From JAJYIV01 sp964499955 (lineage in GTDB: Bacteria > Patescibacteriota > Patescibacteriia > UBA9934 > GWF2-40-263), in NCBI GenBank assembly GCA_964499955.1, contig CAZCMI010000007.1, forward strand, positions 1-32,880: a DNA stretch of 32,880 nucleotides, read 5' to 3'. Every line of letters starts with the position of its first letter. Position 1 is the first letter of the stretch. This document shows positions 15,404 through 21,511 of this stretch, in pieces. Under the pieces are notes generated by a model that saw only the letters and a list, made by a program, of their open reading frames with translations, was not told the origin of the DNA and did no database searches. A program made the position numbers and the translations under genes.

Positions 15404-15412
15404 TGCTACGCT
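15404..15412 (+). promoter_or_regulatory. Extended -10 promoter of the trmB-type gene
   Basis: TTGCTACGCT contains a TGn-extended -10 with hexamer 15407-15412. The leader to ATG 15443 is about 24 nt. No Shine-Dalgarno is seen. Confidence 0.45.
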
Positions 15413-15442
15413 TTGTGCGAACACAGCCCCTTATCCTTCCCT

Positions 15443-16198
15443 ATGGCCACCGACATCCTCAAACTTTTCACCTCCCTCGGGCTTTCCGCCACGGAATCCA
15501 AGGTCTACCTGGCCAGCTTGTCACTGGGCCCTAACAGCGTGCAGGAAATCGCCAAGAAGGCGAAACTCTCGCGCACATCCGCCTACGCCGCCATCGAAGT
15601 GCTGCAGCAGCGCGGCCTCATGTCCACGTTCGAGCGGGGCAAGAAGCGTTTTTTCGCCGCCGAGGAACCGGAAAACGCCCTCGCGCACTTCCGCGGCTAC
15701 GTGAAGCAGATGGAACACCAGATCGACGTGCTGCAACGCGCCCTGCCGGAAGTGAAGATGATGGCCGGCGGCGAGCGCCCCGCCGTGCGGTTTTACGAGG
15801 GGGACGAAGCCATCCGCAGTTTGTTCCATGACGTGGACCGGCTCAAGCCTTCGTTCATGTACGAAGTGGCCAATTTGGACGACGTCGCGGAGATGCTCGA
15901 TCCAAAATTGCTGGAAGAAACGCGCCGTCTGCTCGATCCGGCCCGGACGCGCACCCGCATCCTGTACCGTGGCGCTCTTCGCAAGAAACCGCGCGAGCAC
16001 GTGGAATTCTGCGAGCTGCCGAAGGCACTGGGTGATTTCCACGGGGACATTTGGATTTACGGCAACCACATTGCCTTTGTGACGTTCTTAGGCAAGCCAG
16101 TGACCGTGATCATCGAAAACCGTGCCTTCGCGGAAACGGCCAAGGTTCTGTTTGAAGCCGCATGGGACCTGTCCCGCGTACAAAAAAAGAGCCCCTAA
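15443..16198 (+). CDS. TrmB-family transcriptional regulator
   Basis: The 251-aa protein begins with a winged helix-turn-helix of the TrmB type (residues about 5-75: LFTSLGLSATESKVYLA, then VQEIAKKAKLSRTSAYAAIEVLQQRGL, then a basic wing FERGKKRFFAA). A coiled linker (about 80-105) leads to a C-terminal effector domain with RFYEGDEAIRSLFHDV and the HGDIWIYGNHIAFVTFL strand pair. TrmB proteins often sense sugars and control sugar uptake or glycolysis in archaea, and the family is frequent in Patescibacteria. Here no target can be named, although the pentose phosphate genes nearby are candidates. The C-terminal codons overlap the poly-U tail of the minus-strand RNA gene. Confidence 0.88.
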   Translation: MATDILKLFTSLGLSATESKVYLASLSLGPNSVQEIAKKAKLSRTSAYAAIEVLQQRGLMSTFERGKKRFFAAEEPENALAHFRGYVKQMEHQIDVLQRALPEVKMMAGGERPAVRFYEGDEAIRSLFHDVDRLKPSFMYEVANLDDVAEMLDPKLLEETRRLLDPARTRTRILYRGALRKKPREHVEFCELPKALGDFHGDIWIYGNHIAFVTFLGKPVTVIIENRAFAETAKVLFEAAWDLSRVQKKSP

Positions 16199-16426
16199 CC
16201 TTCCGGTAGGCGGCTGCCGCGCGTAAAGCACAGAGCATTACCGAAAGGTGGGGCACGTACGTTTTCCCGGTCGACATCGGTCAGATGCCGAAGCCGTCCG
16301 GGGTCGGGCAGTTCGCCTGCCCGTAGCGTTAGGTTCCGTCGCCCATGGCGACCTCCAATCCCCTTGCGGGGCTATAAATGGCAGGAGTCGCCCTGCCGAC
16401 GGCTCGCTGGCGTGAACCGTGCGAAC
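16182..16426 (-). ncRNA. Candidate structured RNA gene (about 245 nt), class not recognised
   Basis: On the minus strand a full transcription unit is visible: TTGACA (16461-16456), 17 nt, TAGAAA (16438-16433), then a run of hairpins, then a long terminal stem and seven U. Hairpins include GGCAGG/CCTGCC (16397-16380), CCCC-GCAA-GGGG with a GNRA tetraloop (16371-16360), GTCGCC-AUG-GGCGAC (16352-16338) and GGGCAG/CTGCCC (16322-16306). The last stem pairs GCCCCACCTTTCGGTA (16254-16239) with TACCGGAAGGTTAGGGGC (16208-16191), broken by a two-base bulge. It holds a GCGGC/GCCGC hairpin and runs into U7 at 16188-16182. Signatures of tmRNA, RNase P RNA and SRP RNA were looked for and not found. It could be a free RNA or the leader of a five-codon ORF. 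Confidence 0.6.
16329..16346 (-). CDS. Possible five-codon ORF inside the structured RNA
   Basis: GGAGGT (16356-16351) lies 4 nt before an ATG at 16346, and the frame MGDGT ends in TAA. The AUG is exactly the three-base loop of a 6-bp hairpin (16352-16347 with 16343-16338) that also covers the end of the Shine-Dalgarno. No longer frame continues after it. It may be a leader peptide, a decoy site or chance. Confidence 0.25.
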   Translation of the reverse strand: MGDGT

Positions 16427-16432
16427 ACCGAC

Positions 16433-16461
16433 TTTCTAGCACGAACGGATGTTTTTGTCAA
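16433..16461 (-). promoter_or_regulatory. TTGACA promoter of the structured RNA
   Basis: TTGACA, a 17-nt spacer and TAGAAA on the minus strand. This is one of only two perfect -35 boxes noted in the window. It diverges from the DHH-like gene's promoter. Confidence 0.65.
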
Positions 16462-16504
16462 CTCTTACTGGACAAAGTGGGTCCGCACGGATTCCGTTTC
16501 TTTT

Positions 16505-16513
16505 TGCTATACT
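16505..16513 (+). promoter_or_regulatory. Extended -10 promoter of the DHH-like gene (leaderless)
   Basis: TTGCTATACT contains TGn plus TATACT (16508-16513), ending 6 nt before ATG 16520. No -35 or Shine-Dalgarno is evident. Confidence 0.65.
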
Positions 16514-16519
16514 TCCCCC

Positions 16520-17383
16520 ATGGCTCCCCGCAAGAAAACCGTCCTCGTGATTCCGCCCAACGACCCGGAGGCCGTGTTGATTTACCGCCTTGCCCAGGCC
16601 ATGGAGGTGCAGGTCATCCGTTCCGCCCAGCCGCACGGCGCCACGTTGGACGCGGAACCGGACGTCGTGGAACTCATCCGCGACGGCGGGTGGAAGCGGG
16701 TCGTCGTGGTGGAAATGCCCGGGCCGAAAACCGAAGCGCGCATCCGCCGCCTCGGCGTGGAACTGGTGATCATCGACCACCACCGCTACACGGACCTGGA
16801 CCGCGCCCACCATCCCAAAACGGGCAAACTCCTTCTTTCTTCCTTGGAGCAGTTCCTGGCGTTGTTTCGCCTCACCCCTGCCAAATTGCGGACCCTTGGT
16901 TTCCATCCCCGCCTGGTGCGCGGCATCGCCCTGATGGACCGCGGCTTCATCTGGGCGCTGATGGAAGACGGCTACGGCAAGGCCGATATCAAGCGCGTGC
17001 TGGCCTACCAAAAGGAACTGATGGCCGGCGTGAAGGACATGGGCGGGGAAGAGAAGAAAAACCGCATCGTGGACGCGGCGTGGAAACGCAAGAAACGGTG
17101 GAAGGGTTATTGGATCGTGGAAGACGGACACGATATCGGCATCCGCGGGCGCGTATCATTTTTGGCGGCCCTGGCCTTCGGCAAGCCGACGCCTGTCATC
17201 ATCGTGGAGAAAAAGCGCGGGTTCGTTTACGTGCAGGAATCCGACCATGCCGTGCGCCTGTTCGAGCAGTTCGGCGGGTTTACGTTCGGTTTGGACCGCA
17301 ATTGGGGGTATCGGAACATGCCGCGAAAGCCGCGGGTCACCTTGGCGCGGGTGAAGCGGGCGCTGGTGGGCTGGGAGAACTAA
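16520..17383 (+). CDS. DHH-like phosphoesterase-related protein with incomplete metal site
   Basis: The 287-aa product has the DHH-family core: VVVVEMPG (residue 65 Glu where motif II usually has Asp), ELVIIDHHRYTD with Asp86-His87-His88, and GIALMDRGF with Asp140. DHH enzymes hydrolyse phosphoesters such as nanoRNA or cyclic di-AMP using two Mn ions. The motif I Asp pair is not apparent (IPPND at 11-15 may be its remnant). The DHHA1-type GGGH motif is replaced by FEQFGGFTFGLDRNWG near the C-terminus. It may therefore be a divergent enzyme or a non-catalytic relative. ATG 16520 was chosen over the longer frame from 16364, which would run through the structured RNA region. The Smr gene follows after 11 nt. 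Confidence 0.7.
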   Translation: MAPRKKTVLVIPPNDPEAVLIYRLAQAMEVQVIRSAQPHGATLDAEPDVVELIRDGGWKRVVVVEMPGPKTEARIRRLGVELVIIDHHRYTDLDRAHHPKTGKLLLSSLEQFLALFRLTPAKLRTLGFHPRLVRGIALMDRGFIWALMEDGYGKADIKRVLAYQKELMAGVKDMGGEEKKNRIVDAAWKRKKRWKGYWIVEDGHDIGIRGRVSFLAALAFGKPTPVIIVEKKRGFVYVQESDHAVRLFEQFGGFTFGLDRNWGYRNMPRKPRVTLARVKRALVGWEN

Positions 17384-17394
17384 CAGCGAACGGC

Positions 17395-17712
17395 ATGCGA
17401 TTATCACAAGACATCGACGCCGACCTCTTTGCCGCCGAATGTGGCGACGTGCCGGAAATAGACGTGCACGGTTTGCGTGCGGACCACGTGCGCGTGGAAG
17501 TCGACCGCCTCGTCCACGCCGTGTTCATGGAAGGTGAACGACTGGGCCGCGTGATCCACGGCCGCGGGGAAGGGCATGCCCGCCGCGAAACCCACGCCGT
17601 CCTCCGCGCGTACCAAGAACAAAACCTCGTCGAATCCTTCCGCGACGCCCTCGCTCCCGGCGCCGCGGGTGGCGTCACCGTCTTCGTTCTGCACCCGCGC
17701 CACGAAACGTGA
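17395..17712 (+). CDS. Smr-domain protein
   Basis: The 105-aa protein is a stand-alone Smr (small MutS-related) domain. It shows the DVHG motif at 23-26 (family LDLHG), the IHGRGEG loop at 54-60 (family HGKGxG) and a closing GGVTVFVL strand. Smr domains are nucleases acting on DNA or on mRNA of stalled ribosomes, depending on context. The start ATG 17395 is 11 nt after the DHH-like stop. The gene sits within a longer open frame that runs over its neighbour and is easy to miss. Co-transcription with a DHH-like protein suggests nucleic acid turnover, which is inference. Confidence 0.85.
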   Translation: MRLSQDIDADLFAAECGDVPEIDVHGLRADHVRVEVDRLVHAVFMEGERLGRVIHGRGEGHARRETHAVLRAYQEQNLVESFRDALAPGAAGGVTVFVLHPRHET

Positions 17713-17718
17713 TACACT
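17710..17718 (+). promoter_or_regulatory. Extended -10 promoter of the SIMPL gene
   Basis: TGATACACT overlaps the Smr stop codon TGA. The leader is about 24 nt and ends with AGGAGG (17742-17747), only 1 nt before ATG. Confidence 0.5.
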
Positions 17719-17748
17719 GCAAGTAATTATTCTTCATCCTTAGGAGGT

Positions 17749-18531
17749 ATGGCTACGACATGGCCTACGTGGAAGGAGAACAAGGGGCTCACCCTTGCGC
17801 TCATCGTCCTGTTCGTGTTTCTCACCATGTTCGTCTGGGCGAAGACGGCGCAGACCGTCCGCGAGACGAAAGAAATCGGCCGCCCGCAGCCGTTTGAGCA
17901 CACCATTACGTTGGACGCCGAGGCGAAAGTCATCGGCGCGCCCAACGTCGCCACCGTTTCGTTCGGCGTGGAAACCAAGGCCGAAACCGCGGCCGAGGCC
18001 CAGACGCAGAACACCGAAACCATGAACGACCTGCTCGCCCGCGTGCGCGCGCTGGGCATTCCCGACGCCGACATCCGCACCGCATCCTACCAGTCCTACG
18101 AGGACGTCCAGTGGAACCCCGATCGGCAGACCACGGAAACGGTCGGCTGGGTCGTTTCCCAGCGGGTCACGGTAACGGTGCGCGACGCCGACCAGGTGCC
18201 GACTTTGCTCACCACGGTGGGCCAGCACGGCGCCACCAACATCTCCGGTCCCAACTTCGCGTTGGAAGACCAGGAAGAACTGAAGGCGGAGGCCCGCGCG
18301 GAAGCCATCGAGCGGGCGCATGAGAAGGCCGTGGACCTGGCCGAACGCCTCGGCGTGCGCTACGAGCGCGTCGTCGGCTACAGCGAATACGTCCAAGGCA
18401 GCGGCTATCCCATGCCGTACGCCGAACGCTCCCTCGTCCTGGGCGGAGCAATGGCGGACGCGCCGGACGTTGCTCCCGGCTCCGTCGAACTCACCCTGGT
18501 GGTGAACGTGACGTACAAACTGAAGGAATAA
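17749..18531 (+). CDS. SIMPL-domain (DUF541, YggE-like) membrane-anchored protein
   Basis: The 260-aa product has a single N-terminal membrane segment (residues about 14-32, LTLALIVLFVFLTMFVW). A SIMPL domain follows: ITLDAEAKVIGAPNVATVSFGVET at the start, helix MNDLLARVRALGIPDADIRT, strand WVVSQRVTVTVRDADQVPTLL and GATNISGPNFALEDQEELKAEARAEAIERAHEKA. SIMPL proteins are periplasmic or surface oligomers of poorly known role, linked to stress tolerance and outer-surface assembly in some bacteria. The length is typical. The Shine-Dalgarno is only 1 nt from the ATG, and no other in-frame ATG is available close by. Confidence 0.9.
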   Translation: MATTWPTWKENKGLTLALIVLFVFLTMFVWAKTAQTVRETKEIGRPQPFEHTITLDAEAKVIGAPNVATVSFGVETKAETAAEAQTQNTETMNDLLARVRALGIPDADIRTASYQSYEDVQWNPDRQTTETVGWVVSQRVTVTVRDADQVPTLLTTVGQHGATNISGPNFALEDQEELKAEARAEAIERAHEKAVDLAERLGVRYERVVGYSEYVQGSGYPMPYAERSLVLGGAMADAPDVAPGSVELTLVVNVTYKLKE

Positions 18532-18561
18532 TCCGCCGTTTGGCGGCTGCCGCACGCACGG

Positions 18562-18596
18562 CCCCTCGTTTCGTCCATGACGAAGCGGGGGGTTTT
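18562..18596 (+). terminator. Intrinsic terminator after the SIMPL gene
   Basis: CCCCTCGTTTCGTC pairs with GACGAAGCGGGGGG over 14 bp with two wobbles around a CAT loop, then TTTTG. Confidence 0.8.
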
Positions 18597-18600
18597 GCGA

Positions 18601-18606
18601 TACCAT
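18601..18606 (+). promoter_or_regulatory. -10 box of the HD-ruvA-femAB operon (leaderless)
   Basis: TACCAT ends 8 nt before ATG 18615, directly after the T run of the preceding terminator. No Shine-Dalgarno lies between. Confidence 0.5.
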
Positions 18607-18614
18607 GCGGACAT

Positions 18615-19820
18615 ATGCGGCACCAGCACCCCTTTCAGGCGGACGACGACAGCGTGTTTTTGGACGATGCCCTGCGCCGGGCCTTCGCGGACGAATGGTT
18701 GGTGAAGCGGGCGGACGATGCCTTGGCCCGCGCGGTCCACGACGAGCCGCTCATCGCCCAGTCCTTGCGCACGCCCCAGTCCCTGCCGCACCACGCCGAA
18801 GGGCCGTTTTTGGAAGACCATCTGCGCGCCATGCTGACGGGGCTGTTCGCCATTGCCGACGGGAGCGTGCGGCTGGCCCGCATCGAAGAACTGCGGCGGT
18901 GGAAGGACGAACGGGAGGACGTGGAAGAATGGGAAACCCTGCTGCGCGAGCGGATCGGCTTGTTCCAGGCGTTCATTTTGTGCCACGACGCGGCCAAGTG
19001 GGCGTCCGTTTCCTGCGAGGCCGCGCCGGGCGGGTCGGGCGTTCCCGACGCCTGCCGTTTGCCGGTTTCCGCCCATTGGACGGACGAAGGCATCGCCCTG
19101 CGCGCCCGCGCGCGCCAGGCCTACGCGGAGGCCTATGCGGCGTTCGCGGCCCAGCGGCGCGGCTTGCCCCCCGCCGAGGTCCAAGCGGCGTTTTGGGAGC
19201 ACGCCCGCCTGCGCGTGCACTACCCCGGCCACGACCGCCTGATCCATACGCCCGTGTACCAGGCGTTGCTACGGCGCGTCTGCCGCCGGTTGGGCGTGAC
19301 GGAACGGGAGGCGGATCTGCTGGAAGACGTGATCGCCATGCACCTGCAGCCGCTGCGGGATTTCGACGCCGTGCATCCGGCGCGCATGGAGCGGTACCTT
19401 GCCGTCGCCAAGCGGCGCGGGCATGATGCGGAGGAGTTCCTGGACGTGCTGCAAGCCGCCAATTTCCTGGACTATACCGTCGGTTCCGCCCAGCGTGCGG
19501 GGGCCGCCGCCCACCCCCGGCGTGACGCCTCCGTCGTCATCCGGTTCCTGCAGTCGGAATACGCCCACCAGCCGGGCAAGCGCGAGGCCAAGCGCCGGGA
19601 ACGGGAGGAACGCCGCAAGCGCGAACGCAACCGCCTGTACCGCGAGGCGGGCCTCGACGGCGTCTCCTTGATGGAACTGCTCGACATGCCCCCCGGCCCC
19701 GCCTTCGGCACGACGCTCGCCGCCATCCACGCGGCGGCGGAAGGGCAGGGTCCGTTACCCGCCTTTCCTCCGCGCATCACCGCCGAATTGCAGCGCCGCC
19801 TGAAACTTCTCGCCTTATGA
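18615..19820 (+). CDS. HD-domain protein of unknown substrate
   Basis: The 401-aa product contains an ordered HD-superfamily metal site: His69 in LEDHLRAML, His124-Asp125 in ILCHDAAKW, His206-Asp207 in YPGHDRLIH, His243 in VIAMHLQPL and Asp286 in NFLDYTVGS. HD proteins are usually phosphohydrolases on nucleotides or phosphodiesters. No nucleotidyltransferase or other partner domain is attached, so the substrate is open. Residues about 322-345 are a strongly basic stretch (REAKRREREERRKRERN), possibly for nucleic acid binding. The stop overlaps the ruvA start (ATGA), so the two are translationally coupled. I know no standard name for it. Confidence 0.7.
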   Translation: MRHQHPFQADDDSVFLDDALRRAFADEWLVKRADDALARAVHDEPLIAQSLRTPQSLPHHAEGPFLEDHLRAMLTGLFAIADGSVRLARIEELRRWKDEREDVEEWETLLRERIGLFQAFILCHDAAKWASVSCEAAPGGSGVPDACRLPVSAHWTDEGIALRARARQAYAEAYAAFAAQRRGLPPAEVQAAFWEHARLRVHYPGHDRLIHTPVYQALLRRVCRRLGVTEREADLLEDVIAMHLQPLRDFDAVHPARMERYLAVAKRRGHDAEEFLDVLQAANFLDYTVGSAQRAGAAAHPRRDASVVIRFLQSEYAHQPGKREAKRREREERRKRERNRLYREAGLDGVSLMELLDMPPGPAFGTTLAAIHAAAEGQGPLPAFPPRITAELQRRLKLLAL

Positions 19821-20362
19821 TTGCCCTTCTTGCCGGTTCCGTCGTCCACCGCGGGGACGGATACGTCCTGCTGCGTTGCGGAGACGTCGGTTACCGCATC
19901 CTTCTGCCCGAGGCGGTCGCCGCCAGCGTGCCCGACACCACCACGCTGTACATCCACGAAGTCGTCCGCGAGGACGGCCGGGAACTGTTCGGTTTCCAAC
20001 ACGTGGAGCAACTGGAGTTGTTTTGGCGCGTGATGGGCGTTTCGGGCGTGGGACCCAAGAGCGCGCAGAAAATCGTCCATGCCGGCCCCTTCGCCCGCGT
20101 GAAGGCGTCCTTGGCCGCCGGGGACCTGGCGTTTTTGACGGCCGTCCCGGGCGTGGGGAAGAAGACGGCGCAGAAAATTATTTTGGAATTGAAGGGCGTG
20201 CTGGCGGAGGAAGCGCCCAAGCCCGTCGTGGACGAAGAAGCCGTGGACGCGCTGCTCGGGTTGGGATACGCGCGCAAGCAGGCCGAGGAGGCGTTGGCCC
20301 GCACGGAGGGCGTCAGCACGGAAGCGCGCGTGCGCGGCGCGCTCAATTGGCTTTCCCGTTGA
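19817..20362 (+). CDS. ruvA: Holliday junction branch migration protein RuvA
   Basis: The 181-aa protein is RuvA, which binds four-way DNA junctions as a tetramer and loads the RuvB motor. The N-terminal OB fold includes GYRILLP and YIHEVVREDGRELFGF. The two helix-hairpin-helix motifs are VMGVSGVGPKSAQKI and LTAVPGVGKKTAQKI. The short C-terminal RuvB-binding domain has VDALLGLGYARKQAEEAL. It is slightly shorter than E. coli RuvA (203 aa) because of a short linker. ruvB and ruvC are not in the window. Confidence 0.97.
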   Translation: MIALLAGSVVHRGDGYVLLRCGDVGYRILLPEAVAASVPDTTTLYIHEVVREDGRELFGFQHVEQLELFWRVMGVSGVGPKSAQKIVHAGPFARVKASLAAGDLAFLTAVPGVGKKTAQKIILELKGVLAEEAPKPVVDEEAVDALLGLGYARKQAEEALARTEGVSTEARVRGALNWLSR

Positions 20363-20369
20363 ACGTTTT

Positions 20370-21332
20370 ATGCTTCGTGAAATCACCTCCCAAGACGAAT
20401 GGCAGCGGCTTGTCGCCGCGCAGGCCCCTCCGCGCTCCGGGGCGTTCTTGCAGTCGTGGGAGTGGGGGGCGTTCCAGCAGGAGATGGGGCGCGCCGTGCG
20501 CCGATACGTTTGGGAGCAGGGCGGAAAGACGGCATGCGCGCAGGTTGTGGTCGCCGAAACGCCGTTGGGTCTTTCGTATCCGTATGCGCCCCGGGGGCCG
20601 TTGGGAGATGCCGATGCCGCCATGGAACTGCTGCGGGCCGTCGGGGAAAAGATCGGGGCGCCGTTCACACGGTTCGAGCCGCTGGGATCTTCCGCCCCGC
20701 CTGCGGCGCGCAAAACGGTCGACGTCCAGCCCGCCCATACGCTCATCGCGGACTTGGCACTTCCTGCCGAAGCGCGATCGGCAGCCATGCATCAGAAGAC
20801 TCGGTACAACGTCCGCCTGGCGGAGCGCAAAGGCGTGGAGGTGGCCTTTGATGGGAAGATGGAAGACGCCTGGCCGCTGTTCGAGACGACGGGCCGTCGC
20901 GGTGGTTTCGGCCTGCATTCCCGCCGGTATTACGAGGCCATGCTGTCCGCGTTGCGGGACGACGCCTGCCGGGCGTTTCTCGCCGTCGCACGCTACCAAG
21001 GCGAACCCGTGGCGGCCAACCTGATGTTGGACCACGGCGGCACGCGCACATATTTGCACGGCGCGTCCGGCAACCGCCACCGCGAAGTGATGGCGCCGTA
21101 CTTGTTGCACGCCCGGTTGATGGAAGACGCCGCCGCGCGCGGGTTGGCGGCATACGACTGGTGGGGCATCGCCCCCGAAGGCGCGCAGGACCATCCGTGG
21201 GCGGGCGTCACCCGTTTCAAGCTCGGCTTCGGCGGGGAGCGCGTGTCCTATCCGGGTACCTACGACCTCGTGTTGCGCCCCGCCGCCTATACACTCTACG
21301 GCCTGCTGCGCGGCGTGCGGCGAATGATCTGA
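20370..21332 (+). CDS. FemAB/FemX-type aminoacyltransferase (GNAT fold)
   Basis: The 320-aa product matches the FemABX family, which adds amino acids from aminoacyl-tRNA to the peptidoglycan stem peptide or related acceptors. Visible signs are FLQSWEWGAFQQEMGR at the start, YPYAPRGPLG, HQKTRYNVRLAERKGVEV in the middle and the second GNAT half VAANLMLDHGGTRTYLHGASG, ending in YDWWGIAPEG and GVTRFKLGFGG. The length is close to family norm (330-420), with no coiled-coil arm visible. It follows ruvA by 7 nt and lacks a Shine-Dalgarno. Together with the YkuD protein it suggests a cross-bridged peptidoglycan, which is inference. Confidence 0.88.
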   Translation: MLREITSQDEWQRLVAAQAPPRSGAFLQSWEWGAFQQEMGRAVRRYVWEQGGKTACAQVVVAETPLGLSYPYAPRGPLGDADAAMELLRAVGEKIGAPFTRFEPLGSSAPPAARKTVDVQPAHTLIADLALPAEARSAAMHQKTRYNVRLAERKGVEVAFDGKMEDAWPLFETTGRRGGFGLHSRRYYEAMLSALRDDACRAFLAVARYQGEPVAANLMLDHGGTRTYLHGASGNRHREVMAPYLLHARLMEDAAARGLAAYDWWGIAPEGAQDHPWAGVTRFKLGFGGERVSYPGTYDLVLRPAAYTLYGLLRGVRRMI

Positions 21333-21338
21333 TGAAAA

Positions 21339-21371
21339 GAAAACACCCTTCCGTTGTGGGAGGGTGTTTTC
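21339..21371 (+). terminator. Terminator after femAB-type gene
   Basis: GAAAACACCCTTCC pairs with GGGAGGGTGTTTTC around GTTGT. It is also close to the 3' end of tRNA-Arg on the other strand and may end that transcript too (AAAA on the left gives a T run on the minus strand). Confidence 0.85.
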
Positions 21372-21448
21372 TGGTGCGCCCGACACGATTCGAACGTGTG
21401 ACCTCTTCCTTCGGAGGGAAGCGCTCTATCCAGCTGAGCTACGGGCGC
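21372..21448 (-). tRNA. tRNA-Arg (anticodon CCG)
   Basis: A 77-nt cloverleaf on the minus strand. Acceptor GCGCCCG pairs with CGGGCGC, the D arm is AGCTCAGCTGGATAGAGC, the anticodon stem is CTTCC/GGAAG with loop CTCCGAA, and the T arm is ACACGTTCGAATCGTGT. The discriminator is A and CCA is encoded. It reads CGG codons. Confidence 0.96.
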
Positions 21449-21461
21449 TTGAAGCGCCCTG

Positions 21462-21490
21462 ATCGTAGCGGAAACGGGACCCGCGGTCAA
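21462..21490 (-). promoter_or_regulatory. Promoter of tRNA-Arg
   Basis: The minus strand has TTGACC (21490-21485), a 17-nt spacer and TACGAT (21467-21462), 13 nt before the mature tRNA 5' end. Confidence 0.7.
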
Positions 21491-21511
21491 TCGCCGAACG
21501 GTCCCCTCAAC

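Noticed and set aside
16182..16346. Degraded protein gene downstream of the five-codon ORF
   Set aside because: The frame after MGDGT contains TAA and TGA within about 20 codons, and the alternative frames have no start or recognisable sequence; the hairpins and terminator explain the region better.
16182..16426. Structured RNA as tmRNA, RNase P RNA or SRP RNA
   Set aside because: No tRNA-like ends with CCA, no GAGGAAAGUC-type core and no GGAAGNNAGCAG loop are present on either strand.
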